Source: JALOOB01 sp964387985 (GTDB taxonomy: Bacteria; Chloroflexota; Anaerolineae; CG2-30-64-16). Taken from it: a DNA stretch of 64,000 nucleotides. The notes below the pieces were generated by a model that saw only the letters and a list, made by a program, of their open reading frames with translations, had not been told where the DNA came from and ran no database searches. This document shows, one piece after another, positions 45,059 through 53,153 of the stretch (its first letter is position 1; every line of letters starts with the position of its first letter). The stretch spans positions 13,764 to 77,763 of the forward strand of contig CAYLZG010000004.1 of the NCBI GenBank assembly GCA_964387985.1. The letters are read 5' to 3'. A program made the translations under genes and the position numbers.

Positions 45059-46134
45059 AACGAGTTCCACTCATCATCTTCGGCGCCGGCAATGTGGGTC
45101 GGGCGCTGGTGCGACAGTTGACCGAAGCCAGCCAGCTTCACGCGGAGCGCGACGGCCTGCGACTTCCTATCGTCGCCTGGTGTGACATCGACGGCGCTGC
45201 CGTGGACGAAGACGGCCTCAGCGCCGCGGACCTTCAGGCAATCGCGGGCGCCAAAAAAGCTGGCGAACCGTTTCCTCTGAGCCAGCCCAACTACGAACCG
45301 GACCTTCGGGCAATCGTGGAAGTGGCAGGCACGGCGGGCTGCATCGTGGCGGATGTGACGGCATCCCCTGCGACGGTGCCCGCGCTTCAATTCGCGTTGA
45401 AGAGCGGATACCGCGCGGCCACGGCCAACAAAATCCCACTGGTCGGGCCCCAGTCGGTCTTCGATGACCTGGCTGGCAACAAACGATTCCGCTACGAGAC
45501 CACCGTCGGTTCGGCCGTGCCCGTTATCGAGGCTACGCGCGGCCTGTTGCGGGCGGCCGACAAGGTCGAAACGGTGCAGGGCGCGCTCAGCGGCACCCTG
45601 GGATTCCTCTGCACTGGCATGCATGCAGGCAGGCCCTTCTCCGGCCTGGTGGCAGAGGCCATGCAGGCAGGCTACACTGAACCGGACCCGCGCATCGACC
45701 TGGGCGGCATGGATGTCGCGCGCAAGGCGCTTATCGTGGCACGCACGTTGGGATGGAAGCTGGAATTGAACGACGTGCAGGTAGCCGGACTGCTGCCGGC
45801 CGAATATGCGGATCTCTCCCTGGACGACTGCCTGGCGCGGCTTCCCGAGTTGGATAGTGGCTTTGCGGCCCTGGGGGCCGAGGCTGCTGCGCAGGGCCAG
45901 GTGCTGCGCTACATCGCCGAAATCAAGGACGGGCGTGCGGCGGTCGGCATGCGAGCTGTGCCGGCTGACTCCGCACTGGGGCAGCTCAGGGGGAACGACA
46001 ACCTGGTGGCGTTCCGGACGCGCTACTATCCCGACAACCCCCTCGTGCTCCAGGGCCGGGGCGCGGGCGTCGAGGCAGCCGCGGCAGGCGTGCACGCGGA
46101 TATCGTCGCACTCGCACAATACGGAGAGAGTTGA
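45055..46134 (+). CDS. hom: Homoserine dehydrogenase (ThrA C-terminal type)
   Basis: The 359-residue enzyme has the NAD(P) loop IFGAGNVGRALV, TANKIPLVGP near residue 122, and LSGTLGFLCTGMHAGRPFSGLVAEAMQAGYTEPDPRIDLGGMDVARKALILA-like sequence near 180-225. This form resembles the homoserine dehydrogenase half of bifunctional ThrA. No C-terminal ACT domain is present. It reduces aspartate semialdehyde to homoserine. It overlaps the kinase gene by four bases (ATGA). A second enzyme of a different subtype is encoded at 54976. Confidence 0.92.
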   Translation: MKRVPLIIFGAGNVGRALVRQLTEASQLHAERDGLRLPIVAWCDIDGAAVDEDGLSAADLQAIAGAKKAGEPFPLSQPNYEPDLRAIVEVAGTAGCIVADVTASPATVPALQFALKSGYRAATANKIPLVGPQSVFDDLAGNKRFRYETTVGSAVPVIEATRGLLRAADKVETVQGALSGTLGFLCTGMHAGRPFSGLVAEAMQAGYTEPDPRIDLGGMDVARKALIVARTLGWKLELNDVQVAGLLPAEYADLSLDDCLARLPELDSGFAALGAEAAAQGQVLRYIAEIKDGRAAVGMRAVPADSALGQLRGNDNLVAFRTRYYPDNPLVLQGRGAGVEAAAAGVHADIVALAQYGES

Positions 46135-46135
46135 G

Positions 46136-47235
46136 ATGAGCAGTGTTAACCCGCCTCAGAACAAGATCAAGGTCGGCGTCCTGGGCGCCACTGGCGCAGT
46201 TGGACAGCGCTTCGTCCACCTGTTGGCAGGACATCCCTGGTTCGAGGTGGCGCTTCTGGCCGCGTCCGATCGCTCGGTGGGGAAGACGTATCGCGAGGCG
46301 ACCAGGTGGCTGATCCGCGGGGGCATGCCGGAGGCTGTGGCCGACACAGTTGTCACCCCTACCGAGCCCGGCGCCATCGATAAAGATGTGCGGATACTGT
46401 TCTCGGCCATTCCAGGCGATATGGCGGGCGCGCTGGAGGAAGAACTGGCCGACGCGGGATTTGCAGTCTGCTCCAACGCGTCTGCCCACCGGATGGACCT
46501 GGATGTACCGCTGGTAATTCCGGACGTCAACCCGGAACACACCGCGCTGATCCGCGCGCAACAGCGCCGCCGCCATGCAGCGGGCAAGCAGGACGGCTTC
46601 ATCGTCACCAATCCGAACTGCACCAGCACACACCTGACATGCGCGCTCAAGCCGCTGCACGACGCGTTCGGGCTGGCCGCGGTGAACGTCGTCACCATGC
46701 AGGCCCTCTCAGGCGCAGGTTATCCGGGCGTCTCCGCCATGGACATTCTCGACAATGTGGTGCCCTACATCGGCGGCGAAGAGGAAAAGATCGAGGCCGA
46801 GCCGCGCAAGTTGCTGGGTGCACTGGAGGGCGAGAGCGTCCGCTGGGCCGATATCGTCATCAGCGCACAGGCAAACCGGGTGGCTGTCCGCAACGGGCAT
46901 CTTGAGGCAGTCAGCGTAAAGCTGCGCCAAGGAGCCACGCTGGAACAAGTAGCCGATGCGTTCACGTCTTATCGGGGAGAGCCCCAGCGGCTGGGGCTGC
47001 CTTCCGCGCCAGATCCTGCTATCATCCTGCACACCGCACCGGATCGCCCACAGCCGCGGCTCNNNNNNNNNNCGACAGGCTCACTGGCAAGGGAATGGCA
47101 ACGAGCATAGGCCGGCTGCGCGCCGACCCCCTATTTGATTACAAATTCATCGTGTTAGGGCATAATACGATCCGTGGAGCAGCCGGTGGCGCATTGCTCA
47201 ATGGAGAGTTGCTATATGTACAAGGCTGGCTTTGA
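46136..47235 (+). CDS. asd: Aspartate-semialdehyde dehydrogenase (archaeal/yeast type), crossed by an assembly gap
   Basis: Start ATG is two bases after the hom stop region, with GGAGAGAG upstream. GVLGATGAVGQRFVHLLAGHPWFEV is the NADP loop; NPNCTSTHLTCALKPL near residue 162 carries the catalytic Cys; LSGAGYPGVSAMDILDNV near 190 and GEEEKIEAEP near 212 identify the archaeal/yeast subtype. After the ten-N gap the C-terminus continues in another frame (MATSIGRLRADPLFDYKFIV, then LGHNTIRGAAGGALLNGELL) to a TGA at 47233-47235. Read through the gap the gene is complete; a frame-blind call would end it wrongly at 47110. Confidence 0.93.
47063..47072. other. Assembly gap (10 N)
   Basis: N bases inside asd. 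The frame differs across the gap, so the true length is not ten. Confidence 0.99.
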
Positions 47236-47236
47236 T

Positions 47237-48370
47237 ATGAAACTGCTTGCACTCACAGATGTCTTCGACGACCTGGTGATCTACCGGGATATGAACGCGA
47301 TGGACGTGCGCCTGCCTCGGTACGGTGAGGCATGGCATGAAATGGGCATGGCAGGGCCAAATCCCCCGCGCAAGCTGGACATGGCCTATGCGCAAGCATT
47401 GGCATGGCTGTTGATGCAAGCCCAGAAGATCGCCGGTCCCCGCAGGCCTGCGCTCAGCGAGATCTTCTATCTTGGCGATACACTGTTGAACGACGGTGGT
47501 GCGTTCCAAAACCTGCGTTCGCTGACCGGTTGGCCCGGTTGGTGCTTCATCGGATCCGAGAAAGATCAGGAGCTGCAGATCACGGGCAAGGACGGGCTTT
47601 ACCAGGCAAACCGGTGGATCGCGCTGGCCGATTTCCTGTGCCAGGCCCAAGCCGAGGGCGCAGCCATCGATCAGCGTACGGTCGCGATCGTGGATATCGA
47701 CAAGACCGCGATCGGAGCGCGAGGCCGCAACGACAAGTCCATCGACCGCGCGCGCCTGGCCGCCATCGAGGCGACTCTGAGCGGAGCTGTAGGGGAGGCA
47801 TTCAAGCGCGACGAGTTCCTGCAGGTATATGCTGTACTGAACACGCCGAAGTATCACTCGTTCACGGCTGACAACCAGGACAATGTCGCCTACATCTGCC
47901 TGATGCTCAGCGCAGGAGTGGTCGATCTAGATGCCGTGCTCGCCAAGGTCGAGACGCAGGAGTTGACCGATTCCAGGCAGTTCATGGCGCACATCGACAA
48001 CCTGCGCGACAAACTCACACCCCAAGTGCGGACCCTGCACGACGAGATCTACGCGCTCACGCTCGCCGGCGACCCCACGCCTTTCAAGGCGTTCCGCCGT
48101 CGCGAATACCAGGAGACTGTCGATCGCATGGGGCACCTGCCTCCTGACACTCACCTGGGGCAGCGACTCATCGAAGAAATCTGCATCACGCGCGAGGTGT
48201 TAGAGGCGTCCCAATGGCTTCGAGAGCGCGGCTGCCTGATGTTGGCCCTGTCCGACAAGCCAGACGAAGCCACAACGCCTTCGCCTTTACTGGCAGCACA
48301 GGGCTATCTGCCGCTCCACCGCACCCCAACGCACGTCGTCGGCCAGTCCATCGATCTCGACCATCATTAG
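47237..48370 (+). CDS. HAD-like hypothetical protein
   Basis: I do not recognise a characterised family. The 377 residues contain HAD-like signatures: IVDIDKTAIGARGRND near residue 156 (DxDxT nucleophile motif) and LMLALSDKPDEATTPS near 335, like HAD motif III. IFYLGDTLLNDGGAFQNLR near 80 is a further possible phosphate-site segment. The large insert between 180 and 320 is helical. The start MKLLALTDVFDD at 47237 comes one base after the asd stop, so the gene is probably part of the aspartate operon, but a biosynthetic role is only suggested by position. Confidence 0.7.
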   Translation: MKLLALTDVFDDLVIYRDMNAMDVRLPRYGEAWHEMGMAGPNPPRKLDMAYAQALAWLLMQAQKIAGPRRPALSEIFYLGDTLLNDGGAFQNLRSLTGWPGWCFIGSEKDQELQITGKDGLYQANRWIALADFLCQAQAEGAAIDQRTVAIVDIDKTAIGARGRNDKSIDRARLAAIEATLSGAVGEAFKRDEFLQVYAVLNTPKYHSFTADNQDNVAYICLMLSAGVVDLDAVLAKVETQELTDSRQFMAHIDNLRDKLTPQVRTLHDEIYALTLAGDPTPFKAFRRREYQETVDRMGHLPPDTHLGQRLIEEICITREVLEASQWLRERGCLMLALSDKPDEATTPSPLLAAQGYLPLHRTPTHVVGQSIDLDHH

Positions 48371-48387
48371 GGCGCGCGATGGGGTGC

Positions 48388-48396
48388 TGGTATAAT
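48388..48396 (+). promoter_or_regulatory. Extended -10 promoter for the GT2 gene
   Basis: TGGTATAAT is an extended -10 (TGN plus perfect TATAAT) 29 bases before the start. There is no -35 box, as is usual for extended -10 promoters. Confidence 0.5.
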
Positions 48397-48424
48397 TGCA
48401 ATATTAGCATCCCCGGAGGAACTG

Positions 48425-49396
48425 TTGGATCAATTTCAGCCCCAGTTGCGCTGCAGCGTCGGGGTCACTGCCTACAACGAAGAGGCAAATATCGGACGCC
48501 TGCTCGATGCCTTGCTGAACCAACACGTACACGATGTCGAGATCAGCGAGATCATCGTCGTCGCCAGCGGCTGCACTGACAACACCATCCCAATCGTAGA
48601 ATCAATCGCGGCACGCGAGCCACGCGTCAGGCTGTTCACGCAGCCGAAGCGCGAGGGCAAGACCGCTGCGATCAACCTCTTCCTGAGCAACGCAAACGAG
48701 AAAATCTGCGTCCTGGAGAGCGGTGACACGCTGCCCCACGAAGACGCAGTCGAGCACCTGGTGCGCATGTTCGCGGATCCCACCGTCGGCATGACGGGCG
48801 CACACAAAATCCCTGTCAACACGCCGGATCACCTGGTCGGCCTGTTCACCCACCTGCGCCTGCGGCTGGAGCACCAGCTCTGCCTGGAGATTCCCCGACT
48901 GGGCGAGATGATCGCGTTCCGCAAGGTGTTCGATCACATCCCGCCCGATGTTGCGATGGATGAGGCGTTCGTCGAGGCGCTGGTGGTGCAGCGCGGGATG
49001 CAGGTGCGCTACGCGCCTGATGCAGTCGTCTACAACACCGGCCCGGACACGATCAGCGACTGGGTGCGCCAGCGACGGCGCAACCACGCGGGTCATCTTT
49101 ACCTCAAGTCCAAGTACGGCTACGCAGTCTCGAGCATCCAGAACACCCGCGTGGCTAAAGTGGCGCTCAAGGAGATCTGGGGCGCAGTCCGGCTGGTGTG
49201 GACGCTGTTCCTCCTGGCCGTGCTCGAACTCTGGTCCCGCCTGCTTGGCTGGTACGATTTTGCCATCAAGAAGGACCGCCACGTCGTTTGGGACATGGCG
49301 TGGTCGCAGAAGGTCGACGTGGAGGCTGAACGCGCTCATACGGCGGCCGATGACGACCTTCGCCCTACGGCGGTAGCAGGACCCCGTGCGCGATAA
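48425..49396 (+). CDS. GT2 family glycosyltransferase
   Basis: A 323-residue GT-A enzyme with a TTG start set by GGAGG five bases upstream. VGVTAYNEEANIGRLLDALLNQ begins the nucleotide-binding fold, VLESGDTLPHEDAVEHLV near residue 98 is the metal site region, and the acceptor region has DEAFVEALVVQRG and RQRRRNHAGHLYLKSKYG. One hydrophobic stretch near 265 (LVWTLFLLAVLELW) may anchor it to the membrane. It overlaps the flippase-like gene by 11 bases. Confidence 0.9.
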   Translation: MDQFQPQLRCSVGVTAYNEEANIGRLLDALLNQHVHDVEISEIIVVASGCTDNTIPIVESIAAREPRVRLFTQPKREGKTAAINLFLSNANEKICVLESGDTLPHEDAVEHLVRMFADPTVGMTGAHKIPVNTPDHLVGLFTHLRLRLEHQLCLEIPRLGEMIAFRKVFDHIPPDVAMDEAFVEALVVQRGMQVRYAPDAVVYNTGPDTISDWVRQRRRNHAGHLYLKSKYGYAVSSIQNTRVAKVALKEIWGAVRLVWTLFLLAVLELWSRLLGWYDFAIKKDRHVVWDMAWSQKVDVEAERAHTAADDDLRPTAVAGPRAR

Positions 49397-50354
49397 GCTT
49401 ACCAACCTTCTCAAGATCTTCATCAGCCTGGCCCTGATCGCGCTGGCCTTCTACCTGGTCGACTTCCGCCAGGTGATGGCCCAGCTCAGGCAGGTCCAGC
49501 CGCTCTATTTCGTGGCGGCCCTCGCCTTTTACATGGTGGCCATCACCGTGAACGGCGCAAAATGGCATGTGCTGCTCCGCGCCCAGGGCGTAAACGTCCC
49601 CTTCCCTGCGGTGCTCCGCTTCATCTTCGTCGGCTTTTTCTTCAACAACTTCTTGCCGGCCAATGTCGGCGGCGACGTGATGCGCGGCTTCAGTCTCGCG
49701 CGCTACACCGACCGCGCCGCGGATGCGGCCGTCTCGGTAATCGTCGACCGCGTCATCGGCCTCATGGCATACATGGCCACCGCAGCCATTGCCGCCGTTA
49801 TCGCAGTGAATTTCACAGGCCGCGCGGAACTCGAACAGGTGGAATGGGTTGCCCTGGTGGCTTTGGCCGTACTGGCTCTCGGCTTCGGCGTGCTGCTCAG
49901 CCGGCGTTTGCGGATGTTAATCAGCCGCATCTTCCAGATTCGCTTCCTGGCGCCTCTTGCGCCCCTGTGGGGCCGCGTCTCAGATGCGTTCGGCGCGTAC
50001 CGGTTCCGATACGCCGCTCTGGTGACAGCGTTCGGCATTGCCCTGGTCGGCATCGCCTGCACAACCATCGTCAATTGGCTGCTTTCGCAGTCCATGGGCG
50101 GCCTGATGCCGCTCGAAGCCATCTTCCTGTTCAATCCGCTCATCGCGCTCGTGTTAATGATCCCCGTGTCGATCGGCGGCATCGGCGTGAACCAGACCGC
50201 GTATCCCTTCTTCTATGGTCTTGCAGGCGTCCCCGCGGATCATGCGCTCGCCGTGTCGATCCTGATGCAAGCCATCGCGCTGCTCGGCAGCCTGCCAGGC
50301 GGCGTACTATGGTTCCTGGGAAAACGTCAAGCGCCGGCGAGCGCGGAACGCTAG
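49386..50354 (+). CDS. UPF0104/AglD-like integral membrane protein (LPG synthase TM family)
   Basis: The 322-residue protein starts at a GTG that overlaps the GT2 stop. It has about eight membrane spans, and the family signature FFNNFLPANVGGDVMRGFSLARY is near residue 78, with NPLIALVLMIPVSIGGIGVNQTAYPFFY near 255. Relatives act as lipid-linked sugar flippases or lysyl-lipid synthase membrane halves. Coupling to a GT2 gene suggests it works on the product of that transferase. Confidence 0.88.
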   Translation: MRDKLTNLLKIFISLALIALAFYLVDFRQVMAQLRQVQPLYFVAALAFYMVAITVNGAKWHVLLRAQGVNVPFPAVLRFIFVGFFFNNFLPANVGGDVMRGFSLARYTDRAADAAVSVIVDRVIGLMAYMATAAIAAVIAVNFTGRAELEQVEWVALVALAVLALGFGVLLSRRLRMLISRIFQIRFLAPLAPLWGRVSDAFGAYRFRYAALVTAFGIALVGIACTTIVNWLLSQSMGGLMPLEAIFLFNPLIALVLMIPVSIGGIGVNQTAYPFFYGLAGVPADHALAVSILMQAIALLGSLPGGVLWFLGKRQAPASAER

Positions 50355-50404
50355 ACTCAGGCGCCCGAGGGGTTCCGGGGACCTGCTTCAACGAGTGAGA
50401 TCGC

Positions 50405-51043
50405 ATGACGACCATCGACATTGAGACCGCGCGCGCGTTATACGAAGCGGGCGGCGGAGGGCATGACTTCGACCACGTGCTTCGGGTGACCGCGCTGGCG
50501 GAGCATATTGCGCGGGCAGAGGGTGCGGACCTTGCGGTCGTCCGGACTGCCGCGCTGTTGCACGATGTGGCGGAGAGCGCAGACCGGGAACGCCATCACC
50601 TGCTGGGCGCTGAGCGGGCGCGCGAGATTCTCGCGGGCCGACCCGCAGCATTTGTCGACGCGGTGGCCCACGCAATCGAAGCCCACCGGTTCCGGCACGA
50701 TCCGCAACCTCGCACGATCGAAGCGCAGGTACTATCCGACGCGGATAAGCTGGATGCAATCGGCGCGATCGGCGTCGGCCGCGCGTTCGCGTACGCCGGT
50801 GCGGCGGGCACTTCCCTGTGGCGCCAACCATGGTCCGCGATTGCCGGCCAAAGCGGCGATGCACTGCAGGCGCCTGCCGAGCTGGGCGAAGGCTATACCC
50901 CAGTCCATGAGTTCGTCTACAAGCTCGACCGCATCCCCGAGCGTCTCTTCACGGCGACCGCCAAGGCCATCGCCCACGATCGCCGCGCGTTCATGCGCGA
51001 GTTCTTCGACCGGCTGGATCGAGAGGCAATGGGGGAGGCGTGA
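50405..51043 (+). CDS. HD-domain phosphohydrolase
   Basis: A 212-residue HD protein. Metal residues are HDFDHVLRVTALAEHIA near residue 20, LLHDVAES near 51 and DADKLDAIGAIGVGRAF near 112, the pattern of YedJ-like HD hydrolases. The substrate is unknown. It is on the same strand as the preceding genes with a 50-base gap and weak ribosome site, and it ends just before the arginine operon promoter. Confidence 0.88.
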   Translation: MTTIDIETARALYEAGGGGHDFDHVLRVTALAEHIARAEGADLAVVRTAALLHDVAESADRERHHLLGAERAREILAGRPAAFVDAVAHAIEAHRFRHDPQPRTIEAQVLSDADKLDAIGAIGVGRAFAYAGAAGTSLWRQPWSAIAGQSGDALQAPAELGEGYTPVHEFVYKLDRIPERLFTATAKAIAHDRRAFMREFFDRLDREAMGEA

Positions 51044-51060
51044 CGGCTCACTTTCACAGT

Positions 51061-51089
51061 TTGACACCCCTTGGGACCTGTGCTAAACT
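51061..51089 (+). promoter_or_regulatory. Promoter of the arginine operon
   Basis: Perfect TTGACA (51061-51066), a 17-base spacer, then TAAACT (51084-51089). Transcription would start near 51097, leaving a leader of about 230 bases before argC. Confidence 0.8.
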
Positions 51090-51118
51090 CCCGACGGTTA
51101 AAAGATGGGCGGCAGTGC

Positions 51119-51214
51119 ATGCTGCTGTGCCAGAAGCATATTCAAACGTTCGGAGATACATTGGCTTTTAGCCTTCGCTTCCCTCGTCGTCGTAGCATCA
51201 TGAGAGCGGGTTAG
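51119..51214 (+). CDS. Arginine-rich leader peptide of the arg operon
   Basis: A 31-codon frame with start ATG at 51119 and stop TAG at 51212-51214. Its last third reads SLRFPRRRSIMRAG, with five Arg codons (CGC, CGT three times in a row, AGA) in the last 12 codons. The leader lies between a strong promoter and an intrinsic terminator directly before argC. This is the layout of ribosome-mediated attenuation by the pathway end product, as in his or trp leaders. The Shine-Dalgarno is weak (GGGCGG). Expression is not shown; the composition, position and following hairpin are the evidence. Confidence 0.65.
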   Translation: MLLCQKHIQTFGDTLAFSLRFPRRRSIMRAG

Positions 51215-51267
51215 CCCCCGGTCACAGGAGCTCGCGCGAGCCGAACGTCTAAGACAGAAACGTGGCG

Positions 51268-51299
51268 AACCAGCACCCAGACCCGGGTGCTGGTTTTTT
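51268..51299 (+). terminator. Attenuator terminator upstream of argC
   Basis: Perfect 11-base arms AACCAGCACCC and GGGTGCTGGTT with a six-base loop, running into TTTTTT. It ends 28 bases before argC and has no gene in front other than the leader peptide. GCGGGTT at 51206-51212 can pair with AACCAGC of its left arm (six of seven pairs) and may be the antiterminator. Confidence 0.9.
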
Positions 51300-51326
51300 G
51301 TTGGGGTTCAAAGCACGGGGTGTTGC

Positions 51327-52361
51327 ATGGTCAAGATCGGCATCATCGGCGCAACAGGATATACGGGATTGGAACTGCTCAGGGTCTTGGCGCGGCATCC
51401 GCTGGCAGAGATCGCCTGGCTGACATCGGAAAACTCGGCGGGCCAGCGCTTCGGCGACGTCTTCGCAGTTGCGCCCTTCATCGGCGACACCATCCTGGTG
51501 AAATCAGCCGATGCAGATCTGGCCGCAGCCGACGTGGTATTCTGCTGCCTGCCGCACGCAACAGCCCAGGGGCCGGTGGCCGCAGCGCGGCGGGCCGGGG
51601 CGCGGGTGGTGGACCTCAGCGCGGATTACCGGATCCATGACGCCGCGGCCTATGAAACCTGGTACGGTCACCCGCACAACGAGCCGGCCTGGCTGGCCGA
51701 GGCCGTCTACGGGCTGCCCGAGCTGCACCGGGCGGAGATCAAGGCCACACAGCTCGTCGCCAACCCGGGCTGCTACGCGACCAGCGTGATCCTGGGCCTT
51801 GCGCCGCTGGCCAGGGCCGGCTGGCTCGGGGGTGCAGTCATCGCGGACAGCAAATCAGGTGTGTCCGGTGCGGGGCGAGGGCTCTCCCTCAAAACACACT
51901 TCGTCGAAGCAAACGAGAACATGAGCCCATACAGCATCGGGCGGGCGCACCGGCACCTGGTCGAGATCGAGCAGGAACTGCACCTTCTAAATCAAGGCCC
52001 CAATGGCCAGGCTCCGTTCGAGTTGATCTTCTCGCCTCACCTACTCCCCGTCTCCCGCGGCATTCTCTCAACGCTTTACATCACCCTCCCTTCTGGCACG
52101 GGCGAGGCCGAGGTGCGGGCAGCCTACGAAGAGGCCTACGCGAACGAGCCCTTCATCCACCTTCTGAAGGCCGGCCAGGTCGCGACGCTGGCGCACGTGG
52201 TCCACACGAACTTCTGTGCGCTCGGCCTGACCTCCGTGCCTGGGATCTGCACAATGATCGTAACATCAGCGATCGACAACCTGATCAAGGGCGCATCCGG
52301 CCAGGCAGTGCAGAACATGAACATCATGCTGGGCCTGGATGAGAAAGTGGGGCTGCTATGA
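51327..52361 (+). CDS. argC: N-acetyl-gamma-glutamyl-phosphate reductase
   Basis: The 344-residue enzyme begins KIGIIGATGYTGLELLRVLARHP, the NADPH loop. The catalytic Cys is in VANPGCYATSVILGL near residue 150, and ADSKSGVSGAGRGLS near 175 and HRHLVEIEQEL near 208 are family motifs. It reduces acetylglutamyl phosphate to the semialdehyde, the third step of arginine synthesis. GGGGTG precedes the ATG. First structural gene of the operon; its stop overlaps argB. Confidence 0.96.
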   Translation: MVKIGIIGATGYTGLELLRVLARHPLAEIAWLTSENSAGQRFGDVFAVAPFIGDTILVKSADADLAAADVVFCCLPHATAQGPVAAARRAGARVVDLSADYRIHDAAAYETWYGHPHNEPAWLAEAVYGLPELHRAEIKATQLVANPGCYATSVILGLAPLARAGWLGGAVIADSKSGVSGAGRGLSLKTHFVEANENMSPYSIGRAHRHLVEIEQELHLLNQGPNGQAPFELIFSPHLLPVSRGILSTLYITLPSGTGEAEVRAAYEEAYANEPFIHLLKAGQVATLAHVVHTNFCALGLTSVPGICTMIVTSAIDNLIKGASGQAVQNMNIMLGLDEKVGLL

Positions 52362-53125
52362 TGAACGAGAAGAGCGTGCTGGTGCTGAAGATCGGCGGCA
52401 ACCAGGTCGAGGACGAGGATTTTCTCACCGGCTTCGTCGCGGCGGTCAGGGAGCTTCTGGCTGACCACGCAGTCATCGTCGTCCACGGCGGCGGCAAGGA
52501 AATCGCCGGCCTCCACAACCAACTCGGCGTAAGCTTCGAGACGATCGAAGGCTTGCGCGCCACATCGGAGGAAAGCCTGCGGCTGGTGGAGATGGTGCTA
52601 AACGGCGTCGTCAACACCCGGCTGGTGCGCGCCCTGGTAAACGGCGGGGTGGACGCGGTGGGGCTATCGGGCGTGGATTTGGGCCTCGTGCGGGTTGCGC
52701 CCCTGTCGGTCAATGGCCGCAGCCTGGGCCGGGTGGGAGCAGTGCAGCGCGTAAACGGTGAGGCACTGCTGCAACTGCTCGACATTGGCATCACCCCGGT
52801 GATTTCGCCCGTGTCGCTGGGCGAGGATGGACTATCGTATAACGTCAATGCGGACCACGTGGCCGCCGGAGTAGCCAGGTCCGTCGAGGCCGTGCGCCTG
52901 GTGTTCGTGAGCAACGTGCCGGGCGTGCAGGTGACCAGCAGGACGATGCGTGCTCTGACGGTCAAGCAGATCGAAGGGCTGATTGCGGACGGGCACATCA
53001 CCGGCGGCATGATCCCGAAGGTGCGCTCTGCCACCGAAGCCGTGTTGAGCGGCGTGTACCAGGCGATAATTACGGACCTGACCGGCCTGGCAAGAGATGG
53101 CGGTACGGCCATCATCAAAGGATAA
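52358..53125 (+). CDS. argB: N-acetylglutamate kinase
   Basis: A 255-residue kinase of the amino-acid kinase fold. LVLKIGGNQVEDE at the start, IVVHGGGKEIAGL near residue 45, and ITGGMIPKVRSATEAV near 210 are the nucleotide and substrate sites. The protein is short and lacks the N-terminal helix of arginine-inhibited hexameric enzymes, so feedback inhibition by arginine is less likely. It overlaps argC by four bases. Confidence 0.94.
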   Translation: MMNEKSVLVLKIGGNQVEDEDFLTGFVAAVRELLADHAVIVVHGGGKEIAGLHNQLGVSFETIEGLRATSEESLRLVEMVLNGVVNTRLVRALVNGGVDAVGLSGVDLGLVRVAPLSVNGRSLGRVGAVQRVNGEALLQLLDIGITPVISPVSLGEDGLSYNVNADHVAAGVARSVEAVRLVFVSNVPGVQVTSRTMRALTVKQIEGLIADGHITGGMIPKVRSATEAVLSGVYQAIITDLTGLARDGGTAIIKG

Positions 53126-53153
53126 CCCGCTGCGGGGAAAAGGGGTGAGAACC

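Noticed and set aside
51255..51280. A T-box in the argC leader (GTGGCGAACC beside the terminator)
   Set aside because: The match to TGGNACCGCG is partial, no Stem I (GGGAC..AGTA) is visible, and only about 170 bases separate the start site from the terminator. The leader-peptide model explains more of the sequence.
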